Assembly (NCBI GenBank): GCA_949128115.1
Contig: OX421962.1
Coordinates: 13,219,262-13,283,261, forward strand
From: Anaspis maculata
Lineage: Eukaryota; Arthropoda; Insecta; Coleoptera; Scraptiidae
Reading direction: 5' to 3'
DNA length: 64,000 nucleotides
Numbering within the stretch: position 1 is the stretch's first letter; every line of letters begins with the position of its first letter. The translations under genes were made by a program, and so were the position numbers. The notes under the pieces were generated by a model, which ran no database searches, had not been told where the DNA came from, and saw only the letters and a list, made by a program, of their open reading frames with translations. This document shows, piece by piece, positions 23,294 to 34,567 of this stretch.

Positions 23294-23314
23294 AAAAAAA
23301 AAAAAAAAAAAAAA
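23294..23314 (+). other. poly(A) tail of the LINE
   Basis: An uninterrupted A-run follows GGTGTTAAT at the end of the 3' UTR and marks the reverse-transcribed RNA 3' end. Confidence 0.9.
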
Positions 23315-24402
23315 ATGTTAGTTGAATTTTAATTGTTTTGGCTCCTTCTAAATCTTCAGTTTGCTCATTTAGGTATTGGTAATTTCGATAATGTTTCAAT
23401 CTTGAAATTTCTAGTGATTCAAAAAGTATTCTTTGGTTATATTTTGTCGAGTATTTTGTTGCTTGGTGTAAAAATTTAATATTTGTATTTGAATCAAATT
23501 TATGTTTTGCTAAAATAATATGTTTTTTTCAAAATGTGATTCACTACCAATGAGACCAATTGATTTAGATTTGATTGTATCTCTGTTATGTTCTCCTATT
23601 CGTGTTGAAAATTTGCTACCTGTATGACCTATATACTTTGCATGGCATGTCTGACAATTCAATCCATAAACACCAGATTTATCTTCAATTGGTAAAAAAT
23701 CTTTTGGTTTACTTGAAATTTGTTTTGAATTTGAATTGGTTTTGAGAGAAATTGAAATATGTGGGTTGCTTTTTTTAAAAATATTAGCTATTTTGTAAGA
23801 GGTTGATCCAAGAAATAATATGTATTTGTATATTTTATTTGATTTTATTTCAAGTTGTTTATTGTGTGTTCCGAAAGGAATTTGTTGAAAATTTTATCCA
23901 TAAAATATTTGGTATAACCATTATCTAGGCCTATTTGTTTTATTATTTTATATTCTTCTTCGAAATTATTTTTTGAAAGGGGTATTGTGAAAAGTCTATT
24001 GAAATAAGTGTTGAAAGCTGCCGTTTTTGATGAAGTTGGACTAAAGTTGATGAGATTATAAGATTTGTAGTTGTCTTTTTTCTATAGATGTTGAATTCAA
24101 GTTTTTCTTTGGTCCTTGTTATGTTAAGATTCAAGTACGGTAAAATTTTGTCTACTTCTTTTTCAGATGTGAATTTTATATTTGGATGAATATTGTCAAT
24201 GTAAATTGAGAAGTTTTCTCAATTTGTTTGATCGCCAGAGAATATTATGAAGATGTCATCAACATATCTTGAGTAGAAGGTTTTGTATTTTTTATATGGA
24301 TTAATGTTGTTAATGATATGGTTTGTTCCTAAATTATTCATCAATATTTCGGCTAATAATGGAGAAAAATTTGATATCATAGAAAGTCCTGTTTCTTGTA
24401 TA
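23315..24402 (-). pseudogene. Penelope-like element, 3' part (copy 2, same orientation as copy 1)
   Basis: It carries the same content as 17449-18537: reverse transcriptase motifs at the high-coordinate end and the GIY-YIG endonuclease region near 23600-23700. The element's upstream part resumes at 25747 after a palindromic insertion. Reading frames are broken. Confidence 0.8.
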
Positions 24403-24726
24403 CCGGGTGATCATTTGAAAACTATCCACCTGCAATAACTCCCGATTCCTAGTGAATATTTTCTCGAGCAAAAACAGGTCGATTTTTATATCGAGGGGGA
24501 CAACCAAAACATATATTGGCAAATTTCTATATTCACCCCTCTCGCCCCCACTTACCCCAACTTTGAAATTTCAAATGACACTACCTACCTTGCGATACAC
24601 CAAATTGAAGGAAATTAAACTTTCTTTCTGAAAAAAATATTTAAAATTTTTTTAACCACATCCCCTTTTCCCTGAAAATTCTCTGACTGTCCTATTTTAT
24701 ATTCTGGACCCCTCATTTTTTCTCAA
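23315..24726. repeat. 1.41-kb direct repeat flanking the LINE, right copy
   Basis: It matches 17449-18861 in the same orientation. Beyond 24726 the palindromic element continues without a break, whereas the left copy is cut by the LINE at the same point. Confidence 0.9.
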
Positions 24727-25744
24727 TTTAGTCGGTGTCATCCTAGATAGCATCGAAGAAGAAAATTTTTGGTGGAAGAAGTGCTACCCAAATTCCCCCC
24801 TTTGCTCTCCCCCACCTCAACTCCCAAATTTTACAAAACACCACCTACTTTGTGATACATCAAATTAAAGGGAATTAAATTCTCTTTCCGAAAATAATTT
24901 TTTCGGAATTTTCTACCCCTCCCCCAATAAATTGGCCATTTGGAGTATTCTAGGGGAGAGATGGAGGGCTTAAAAAATTGTGAAAAAATCTTTTCCCGTC
25001 ATCCTGCACAGCATCGGAAAAGAAAAATTTTTATAAAAAAAAGTGTCACCCAAATTTACCCCTTCGCTCCCCCCACCTGACCTCAAAAATTTAAAATGTC
25101 AATACCCACTTCGTAATACATCAAATTAAAGGAAATTGAATTCTCTTTCCGAAAATAATTTTTTCGGAATTTTCTACCCCTCCCCCAATAAATTGGCCAT
25201 TTGGAGTATTCTAGGGGAGAGATGGAGGGCTTAAAAAATTGTGAAAAAATCTTTTTCAGGAAGAGAAATCAATTTCCTTTAATTTGATGTATTACGAAGT
25301 GGGTATTGACATTTTAAATTTTTGAGGTCAGGTGGGGGGAGCGAAGGGGTAAATTTGGGTGACACTTTTTTTTATAAAAATTTTTCTTTTCCGTTGCTGT
25401 GCAGGATGACGTTTACTGTATTGGAGGGAAATTGAGGTCAAGGATATTAACGTGGACACTCAGAGAATTTTAGGAAGAACAGGGGGTGGGGTTGAAAAAT
25501 TTTAAAATATTTTTTTTAGAAAAAGAATTTTATTCTCTTCAATTTGACGTATCGCAAGGTAGGTGGTGTCATTTGAAATTTCGAAGTTGGGGTGAGTGGG
25601 GGCGAGGGGGTTCAAGATATAAATTCTCCAATGTATGTTTTAGATGTCCCCCTCGATATAAAAATCGACCTGTTTTTGCTCAAAGACATTTGCACTAGGA
25701 ATCGGGAGATATTGCAGGTGGATAGTTTTCAAATGATCACCCGG
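24403..25744. mobile_element. palindromic TA-flanked element inside the Penelope-like copy
   Basis: The ends read TA|CCGGGTGATCATTTGAAAAC and the inverse, with TA on each side (24401-24402, 25745-25746). The arms pair over most of their length. The left arm holds two tandem direct copies of a segment of about 250 bases (about 24728-24985 and 24997-25255), while the right arm has one, so the palindrome is lopsided. It encodes nothing. Its first 324 bases also occur at 18538-18861 as part of the LINE-flanking repeat. Confidence 0.85.
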
Positions 25745-25746
25745 TA

Positions 25747-26335
25747 TATAATTTGTCATTGAATTGAAAATACTGAAGAAAGTCCTAAAAGTGTACAAAT
25801 ATCTAAGAATTGGTGAGTTGGTATTTTATTTTTGAATAATGTTTCTCTGAATATTTTGATGCATTCTTGACTGGAAATAGATGGAAATGAATTTTTCACA
25901 TCAAAAGAGATTAAAAATGAGTTGTTATTCAATTTAAGTTATTTCAGTTTGCTTATTAGGTCTTGAGAATTTTTGATTGAGTATTCACCTTGAAAGTTTG
26001 TAATTTGGTGAAATATTTCATGTAATTCTAGTGAAAGTATAGAACATGGTGAATTAATGTAAGAAAGTAACGGCCGAATGGGTATATTTGGTTTATGTAC
26101 TTTGGTTTAGGAAGTCCATATAATCTTGGTATGTACTGATTTTGTGGGAGTATATTAGTTGTTTTTATGTTGAAAAATTCTAAGGTGCCTTTACACTTTT
26201 TGATAGTTTGTTTGAAATGTCTAATAAATGTGTTGTGTGGATTTGTTTTTATTATTTTGAAGTCTCCTCCAGATAAAAATTGATCGACTTTTTGTATGAA
26301 GTTTTTTTTGTTTAAAATCACAATGCTCTGACCAC
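25747..26335 (-). pseudogene. Penelope-like reverse transcriptase, N-terminal part
   Basis: The minus-strand frame 26321-26028 contains FIQKVDQFL and, near its end, PRLYGLPKPKY, the early conserved motif of Penelope-like reverse transcriptases. It continues the minus-strand copy at 23315-24402 once the palindromic insertion is removed. It is truncated at the junction with the plus-strand copy at about 26335. Confidence 0.75.
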
Positions 26336-27480
26336 ATCATGAACAACATCAATCCATATAAAAAATACATAACCTTCTACTCAAGATATGTTGATGACAT
26401 TTTAATAATATTCTCTGGCGATCAAACAAATTCAGAAAACTTCTCAATTTACATTGACAATATTCATCCAAATATAAAATTCACATCTGAAAAAGAAGTA
26501 GACAAAATTTTACCGTACTTGAATCTTAACATAACAAGGACCAAAGAAAAACTTAAATTCAACATATATAGAAAAAGACAACTACAAATCTTATAATCCC
26601 ATCAACTTTAGTCCAAATTCATCCAAAACGGCAGCTTTCAACACTTATTTAAATAGACTTTTCACAATACCCCTTTCAAAAAAAAATTTCAAAGAAGAAT
26701 ATAAAATAATAAAACAAATAGGCCTAGATAACTGTTATACCAATTATTTTCAACAAATTCCTTTCGAAACAGACAAGTAAACAAATTAAAATAAAACCAA
26801 ATAAAATTTACAAATACTTAACATTTCTTGGATCAACCTCTTACAAAATAGTTATTATTTTTGAAAAAAGCAACCCACATATTTCAATTTCTTTCAAAAC
26901 CAATTCAAATTTAAAACAAATTTCAAGTAAACCGGAAGATTTTTTACCAATTAAAGGTAGATCTGGTGTTTATGAATTGAATTGTCAGACATGCCATGCA
27001 AAGTATATAGGTCATACAGGTAAAAAAATTTCAACACGAATAGGAGATATGATCAAATTTAAATCAATTGGTCTCATTGGTAGTAAATCACCTTTTGCAA
27101 ATCATATTATTTTAGCAAAACATGAAGATCCAAATACAGATGCTGAATTATTACACCAAACAACAAAATATAACCAAAGAATACTTTTTGAATCACTAGA
27201 AATCTTGAGATTGAAACATACTCGAAGTCACCAATACCTAGATGAGCAAACTGAAGATTTAGAAGGAACCAAAACAATTTGAATTTTACTAGATGCTGAG
27301 TACATCTACCCTTATCAATAATGAACCTTTTTCAAATCTTCTATTCTCAAAATTTAAATTTATGATGAACTGTTATCACGTTATCTTGAACCAACTGTTT
27401 TTCATGTCAATAATATTAATTATTACTTATGTCAATTTAATTAATTTTTGACCAATGTCAAAACTTTCATCAAATTTTAT
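26336..27480 (+). pseudogene. Penelope-like element, 5'-truncated plus-strand copy (RT core and GIY-YIG)
   Basis: The plus-strand copy starts in mid reverse transcriptase: FYSRYVDDIL with the catalytic YVDD at 26387-26398. Stops and shifts then follow before the GIY-YIG endonuclease at about 26965-27280 (GVYELNCQTC, KYIGHTG). The Cys pair before YIG is typical of endonuclease-bearing Penelope-like elements. It is inverted relative to the copy at 17223-18537. Confidence 0.85.
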
Positions 27481-27775
27481 ATCAATTAAATTGTTGGGTT
27501 ATGGTGATCAGCGCACAGGGGATTTCGACAGATCCAGACAAAATCACAAGAATCACAGCGTATCCGAAACCAAACATGGTAAAGAAGGTTCAACCATTTC
27601 TTGGAATGTGCATCTATTATAGAAAGTTCATAGTATAAACTCTTTTAACCAGTACAATTCATTTGATAAGTGTGTGGGCGGCTGTGGATCACAGTACCTA
27701 CCACATCACGTTATTACGTTCACTGACTATACGAAAGTAGCAATAAAGAACGCTCGAACAGCAGACGTGGCGATG
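27481..27775 (+). pseudogene. Ty3/gypsy fragment, inverted partner of 16918-17222
   Basis: The same gypsy pol stretch as at 16918-17222 (around AQGIS, TDPDKITRITAYPKP, VQPFLG) appears here on the plus strand, with frame damage. It forms the outer end of the inverted composite. Confidence 0.8.
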
Positions 27776-30700
27776 AACCTTTGCTCAATAAAAAATGTTC
27801 AATCACTGTCTCTAAAGAGAGGTGAAGGTAACAAATTGTTATACTCTTGTGTTTTTCCACCTGGGAAAACTACGAAAGTGTGGGGAGTCTGACCGTCACA
27901 TCAAGTCATTGATTGCTCATTCAAACTTACATTGTCGGTTAGGGATTTTTTGTGCTTGAATTTGATCACGCTTCCTCTTTCATCTAGTCACTCTAACCTT
28001 GATTAGCGTTCAGGATGTCAGGATTTCAATTCAAATTAAGTAGTTATGAATGTAGGCAACAGAGGTCATCCCCCAAAGAGTTGACAAATGGTCAGTTAGG
28101 TGAATTATGGCTTCTGAAAGTTTCCAATTATGACTTCTAGAAGTTACCAGTTGGGTTTGTTTTGTTTGGGGATTTACAGGGTGCGAGCGGTTATTTAATC
28201 AGGCTAATTAGGCTTCGAAATCTAAATACTAGTGAACTCGTAACGTCAGCTTACAGTTTAGGTCCAGTGTACAACCAATCCTCAAGACTTTTCTCTTACA
28301 GTGAAGAAGAATGGTAAAAAAACAAACTATTTAGAAATTCAATTTTTGCGGTATTCATCTTCTCTGATGTGCGTCATTAAAACTTGGATCACCCTTATCA
28401 TTTTCATGCTCATTTTCTTGCTTTCTTTGTTTCCTGACCCCTTTCATGATCCATCGATAATATGCAACAGCATTCACCCAACGACACCAGACCAACCAGT
28501 ACCATCAACAGTGAATACTCAATGCAGAGTCTCCCAGAACTTCAAGAAGTGCTTTAAATGTGTCAGAAAAACGTTTAAAAAGATCAAGGGCTCGGTTTGA
28601 AGTTTAAAATGCGCCCGCGCAAGTGTAGCCTAAGTCCAGTTACTATGGCAACATAACAATCCGACTCGATGATTGGCTTATCGACGCTTATCGAAGTGGC
28701 GCAAGTTCGGTCGCTACTTGAAATTCAGTCCTTGAGGTCTCAATTTTTCGACATATGGAAGATCGAATAGTGAAACTTCGCCCCTCCCCCTTCTTATTTT
28801 CATCATCAGTTTAGATTCCAGTAAACTTGTTGGAACAGAATGAAGCCAAAAAAAATGTTTTTTTCAAGTGGCTCCACATTTTGGTATACTATACTCCAAA
28901 GTCGTAAACTCAAAACTACAAAAAAAATCAAGTTTTACAGAGTGAATAAAATCAACTACTTTCCAGTTGAAAAAATATTCAATAAAAATCTTTGACTCCA
29001 AGAAAGGAAATAAAAATTCAGCTCAATACAAATAATCGAATTTAAGTAGGATAGATCTCTCAGAGGTTCCCGGTCGTGGTGCGGACGTGGTCCATAATTT
29101 TTGTCGGAGAAATGCCGATTGCTCGCAGACCTGTGTCAGGTTCCTGCTTGTTACAACCTGACGCGGGCAAGAAAATTCACTTTGCTAAAGTTTTAAGAAG
29201 AACACCAGCTGAAACAAACGGTATTTTAATCGGCATTGAAATGATCTCTGTCTGCAGCAAGTTGTCTGGATAATTCTCTTTATGTTGGCGTACAACACTT
29301 TATCTCACAGCTATAGGCGCTCTGCACATTTTGACTATCCCGCCCGTTTCAGCACCCTCATGCGGCAGTCGCGAACATATGTGTGAGGAAAATTATCAAT
29401 ATTGGAGTTTATAAATTGTTGAAATTGACATTTGCAGGTGGTATGATTATTTAAATGGTCTTGTTGTTATGGAAATAGGTAACTTTCTGCAGGAAAAGTC
29501 CAAAAAAACGCTACTTTTGGCGCTGAAGCAAATCCGCAGAGTGCCTATTGACCATAAAGCCTCATCGAGCCGTCTAGAGGACAGAAAGTAGAACGATTTG
29601 TTTATATAAAACTCTTTTGTGAGCGTTTTCATATAAACCGTTTGGTAAGGATCATTTGAGTCCAAAAATGAGTAAATAAAAATGTGGCTGAAAAACTCAT
29701 TTTTTTCTTTGTCTGTAACAAGTTTACTGAAATTTCATCTCAAGCATTTTCCTCAACTGCTTTGGACTCTGGGGCCAGAATGATTGGACAACCCTGTATA
29801 ATGGCGAAAAGCTTGACAATTCGTGAATTGCATTCATGCAGCTTATGAAATTCAAAAGCCCAAACGCTAAATAAACAAACATCCATCCGTCAATTACCCA
29901 CAATTCGAGCCAGCGCGATGTTTCAAATTCAATCAACCGAATTGGCATCAGCTGAAATTAAAACTGCATTGCATTGACCCACTGTATCTATGGAAGGTAT
30001 GTGCACTGTAATTTACCGAGTCTCAACCCTCCAGAGGCCCTCTCGCCATCAACAAATCAATTTCCACCGGGCCGCCAACTACGCAACTGTGAGATACGAA
30101 AATTAAATTTTATGATGCCGTCGCATGAACCTCGAGGAAAAACCTTGTTATATCGACTCGTGGCTTCTCATACTCGCCAAAACATATAAATTGCATAGTT
30201 CCGCACTTGTATTTCACATTTAGTCCAAGAAGCCCTCTTCCGACAAATTGACGACTTTCGCAGCAGCCAAGACGTGCACCCATGGAAACGCATAAGGAAA
30301 TGTGCAAAGAAACACGCTCCATATGATGGAATCGGCGGAGTTTTCTTTGGCGGGCGCTCGGAAACACATATACCTATTTCCCAGCAGAAATATTTGCTTT
30401 GTGCGAGAGCTGCTTTGCTCGAAACAAATTGAGTAAAAGCTTCCGCAAACTTTTTTCCCTCCACAACATCAATTTGATGATTAATAGCTTGAATGGAACG
30501 AACCTGTATGGAGGAGGTAGGCGAACGGAATATCCAATTTGGCGTTATCTGTTTGAATATGCATCGCTAGCCCTCTAAACCCTAACCCACATAAATACTC
30601 AAGTTGTACATAAATATTACCTATGACAGGTGACTTGATATTACACATAAAACATTCAGTCATGTCGGCTAAAAATACGAATTTTGTGCTCCTCGCATAC

Positions 30701-33129
30701 ACCACACATATACCTGTATGTTTCTACTCCTCCATTCCCAGCCGGTGGAGCGGCTGGTCCATTTGCCCAGTCGCTCACTCTCCCTGAAATATTAACGGGA
30801 GATATCGCTTTTCACAGACAGAATAGGGTCGAACACGTCCCCCCACGTCATACAGAAAAGCGTGGGGGAGGACCGAGGATATGAACGAAACTCTGTTGAT
30901 TTATCTAATATGTCACAATAAGGGACACATCACAAACAATAGTGCCCGATCCCCGTTTCAATCGTCCCATATTATCGAGCTCGTGGACCAGTTGGTGTAC
31001 GGTATGCAGACGCATCATGATAATGAATACCAGCCGGGTAGGCAATGGGCATATTTACAGAGGCCAGGAAACAGGAAACTTCTGTGTATGTGTTACTAAG
31101 AGGGGGGGATTTGATGTTTGAACTCGCCGTAATTGAATTTTGTCGTACTCAAACTTGCACACTAAAGAGAGCGAGAAAAGCCAATTACCGATCGCATTGA
31201 ATTCCTATCCGGAGGTCTTTTATCGCACTCGTTCAGGAAGAAATCGTCGCTTGTGGGTGTAAATGCTGCATCGGCACCGCAAAATGGCAGCAGAAGTTTG
31301 CACAAACATGTTTTGCTTCCAAAGATGCAGATCCAGAAGTACAAATCATATTCTAGTCTCCAGATCACGTTTAATTTTGTAGTCTAGCTGCTGCTGAGGT
31401 TCTGTTGATTCTCCATGTATCAGGTAACAGTTTCCGTATTCGACTAAGCAGTTGCTTTTTCCCGACATCAGCCAGCAGACCCATGCAACACGATTCGCCA
31501 GAGCTTGTCAACGATTCTAGAGCGTCCACCGCGCCAAGAGGTCGGCGTCGCTGAGTTACAAAACCATATCAGAATACAATAAAGTCAGTGACATAAAACG
31601 ACATAAAGACAATTGCTGGAATGCATAGAACCTCTAGGTGAGCGAATTTTCACCGTGGCGAGGTGCTTATTCTTCATAGGTTATGTCAGACATACTTCAA
31701 ACAAGACAGTGGCGCAGTCGTCAGCGTGATAGCCAAATTACAGAACGGCAGCAACGTCAATATTGTCACGAATAGGGCCGGGTCACCATTAGACCTACCC
31801 GTGAACAGGGGTTTGCTCTTTATCGTTGTTGCTAAGGCACAGCTGAAATCGGAGAAGTAGATAGGAACGCCAGCATTGCTACAATTACGTTTATTATAAA
31901 TGATTATTAAATATTGTACACATGACAATCATCGCAGGATGACCCATTAATCTTGCAGAAAGTGTGTTTACTTACATGATAACTGATCAACTAAACTATG
32001 ACGTATTGAATGAATGCCCAAAAGGGCTAGCCGAATGACAATTGAACGTCAGTGACCACAATCGAATAAATGAATAAAGTCTCGTGTTCCAGTATAGCAA
32101 GTCTTTTTTTAATTGAATCGTCCAAATCAGGTCAGTGACGCCTGCCTGCCTGGGGCCAAACGATTAGGCCCGTAGATCCTAAACAAAATTCATGCGGGCT
32201 CAAAATTTTGGAGAAGTGAGAAATAGGAAAAACTCTTTGAAAGAATTCCTTGTTCTACAAATACGTCTTTGAGGTCGATATATAGAGCAACTTGTCTCTA
32301 ATTAGTATGATCCAAGTACACACCTCAAGATCCGGCCGCCGGAAGTCAAAAATTAGCGTCATTTTGGAAAAAAAATCAGTCAAATTCAGAAAGCAACGAG
32401 GAGTTTTGGGTGGGGTATCTTTTCCAATGTTTTGTGGGTCGCTAAGTACGATTATGATAGGTAAAAATAGAATAGGATTATTCCAGTCAAATTAAGAAAA
32501 AATCGGCCAACTTGGATTTTTTTTTGACCAATCAAAGAACGTTATCATCTCGTGCTCGACCCTATTCGCTGAAAATCCTCCCGGATAGAGAAGAAAATCT
32601 CAGGCTTGCAAATTGAAGGTGGACCAGTTCATCCGCTGAATTTTGAGTCCAACAAGAACACTTTTCATAGTTTTTTTTTTGACGCAGTCAGTACTGTAAT
32701 GAAACCCCCATCTATAATTTGCAAGGGATTTTGCCCTACGTTGTGTTTAATTTCCATCCCATAGATTTCCGTAACCCTTTAGGGTAACCTCAATTGCTGA
32801 AACAAATTATCAGATCACTATTCCCAATTACTTGTTCCCAGATCCTTCTGATTCCCAGATTCTTTTGAGACAGAATGATTTGAACATTACAAATAAACAC
32901 AGTTTTGAAACCACACCTGCTTTATTGCCTGTAAATTCATAATCGCTAATTTAATTATTTGAACCTTACTTCATTTGAATTAGTTGTTGATTACATAGTA
33001 TCAAATTGTGCTGGATTCAGCTAACAACAAAAAGTCATCCAGTTCAATTTTACGATCAATTTCTAAAATAAAATGCATCCTAATTGCTTGATAAGACCCG
33101 CGTCCAATTGAATAACCATCTCCCAATTA
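27776..33129. other. long stretch of mostly unique, intron-like DNA
   Basis: I see no repeat family shared with the rest of the window and no exon I can name. Open frames are short and overlap on both strands. If the kuz gene begins upstream of this window, this is probably intron. Confidence 0.4.
28301..28600 (+). CDS. hypothetical small secreted-type protein, weak
   Basis: This 99-residue open frame has an internal ATG at 28367. From there the product would start with a hydrophobic segment (TWITLIIFMLIFLLSLF) like a signal peptide or membrane anchor. It is followed by about 50 residues with four cysteines and a basic C-terminus (KKCFKCVRKTFKKIKG). No family is recognised and no transcript signal was seen. 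A chance frame is quite possible. Confidence 0.15.
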   Translation: MKKNGKKTNYLEIQFLRYSSSLMCVIKTWITLIIFMLIFLLSLFPDPFHDPSIICNSIHPTTPDQPVPSTVNTQCRVSQNFKKCFKCVRKTFKKIKGSV

Positions 33130-34090
33130 AATCTTTAATTCCAAATTCCGTCGAATTTAAAGGGTGTGAGGTAGAAGTAAACATCATAACACACTCGAGT
33201 TTGGTTCCTTGCATATTAACACTCCGTTATCAAATAACCCTTTCGCAATTACGCTTTTACTTGTAACGAGTCATCGAATAAATTCCTCCTCAAGTCGTCT
33301 TTGATTCCTGAAAATCTGGCGAAAAAACATGGCAAATGAGAAGGTCAAGGTCTACCTTGAGGAGAAATTTATTCGATCACTCCGTACTTAGAGAGAATAC
33401 CCCTTTCCTTTCGCTTAGAGAATATTATTGATAATGAATTAAGTGTGCTCTTTTGCATTCCGAAGGTAGCCATTGGTCCTTATTAATGGTCAAAATAATT
33501 CACATCAAATTTGCTGTAGTAATCAGATTGATTTATTTCAAGCTTGTGCTGTATTTCAAATCACAGTCTGGTCAATAAGCTGTCTGTAAATTGGGTATGT
33601 ATTAGATAAAATATAAATCTCGGTGTGAGCCTTGAATTAATCTGGAAAAGTGAAACAGCATCTCACTGTTCCCGTAGAAATACCTGAAGGCGTTGTTATT
33701 TTCAACTTCCGTTTCGCTGTAAGCGGATTTACTTCTGATCTGGGCTTGTAAGCTCGGAGTGACTGTTGACCATCTCTGGAAACTGGTTGAAGAATATAAT
33801 ATTTTACATGGAGACATATTCGCGAGGTTCGCAGCGCAGGATCAGGTGGTTTTTCAATTGCCAGCACTGTTTCAACTGTCGATGGAATCAACGCTTTCCT
33901 ATCAGAAGCCACCTTCGTTGAAGTGTTGATGATTTTACCTGGTGATCTAGGGCAAACTGTAAACAGTGTCTTGGAAGCTCACAGCGATTTGCGGGATATG
34001 GCCCAGGACTTTTGTAGTCTTAATTTGTTGCAGCCTACAGCCTCTGATTTCACGGGTACTTTATCACCATAGCGGGACTTATAATGCCCG
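33130..34090. repeat. dispersed repeat, copy 2 (partner at 900-1490)
   Basis: It shares ordered blocks with 900-1490, including GTAGAAATACCT near 33673 and AGCTCGGAGTGAC near 33751. It also contains a segment of several hundred bases absent from copy 1 (about 33260-33650). It is strongly diverged, with no recognised coding. Confidence 0.55.
33275..33382. repeat. small inverted repeat
   Basis: TCGAATAAATTCCTCCTCAAG is mirrored by CTTGAGGAGAAATTTATTCGA about 55 bases on. It lies inside the part of the dispersed repeat that is missing from the copy at 900-1490. Confidence 0.6.
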
Positions 34091-34567
34091 CTGGCACTGT
34101 ATTTGAAGAGAAAATTCGATAAGTTTGCGAAAACATTCAGCCGGCATCGGAATACAAAAACCATCAGAAGTTTATCCCCAAACAATAGATTTTCACCCTT
34201 TGAAATTTGTATTGAGTTACATGGAAGATAGACTTGCCTTGGTGCATTACCTCTTTAGTAATGCACTACAATTTTAAATTGCTGGGCTGGCACTACTTGT
34301 TAACTAATTTTGACGACAAATAATTCGCGTCTCTTCCTCACGTCTCACGTTTACGTGGTGGCTCACCACCACCACTAACAGTCAAAAAATCGCAGGTTGT
34401 TTTTTGTGAAGGGTGTTCATTGCGATCTTACAGGAAAGTTCCAGCTTTTTGCCTGCTAGGGGCCTCTGCAATCTGCATGTCCTTCCACAAGGCTTAATGA
34501 TTCAAATCAAGATTGTATAATGCACCGTCTGACTTGTAGACAATTTTTTGATTATACTGGGTACATA

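Larger units (their letters stand above)
18862..23314 (+). mobile_element. Jockey-like non-LTR retrotransposon, apparently full length
   Basis: The 4.45-kb insertion has a 5' UTR of about 350 bases, two complete open frames joined by an overlapping TAATG, a 3' UTR of about 190 bases and a terminal A-run (about 23294-23314). Both frames are uninterrupted, so this copy could encode active proteins. It lies inside a Penelope-like/palindrome composite and is flanked by 1.41-kb direct repeats. Confidence 0.93.
16918..27775. repeat. large inverted composite: gypsy fragment plus Penelope-like element on both sides
   Basis: The sequence from 16918 inward is the reverse complement of the sequence from 27775 inward (first block TCATCGCCACGTCTGCTG; last block its inverse). 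Both sides run gypsy fragment, then Penelope-like 3' end and endonuclease, then its reverse transcriptase. The left arm is about 16918-18537 and the right arm about 26336-27775. Between them lie a palindromic element, the 5' part of the minus-strand Penelope copy, and the LINE insertion with its 1.4-kb direct repeat. Without the LINE and one repeat copy the composite would be about 5 kb. Confidence 0.8.

Noticed and set aside
31700..31740. TGGCGCAGTCGTCAGCG, resembling a tRNA 5' end or a retroelement primer-binding site
   Set aside because: No B box, acceptor stem or flanking LTR was found, so a chance match is more likely.
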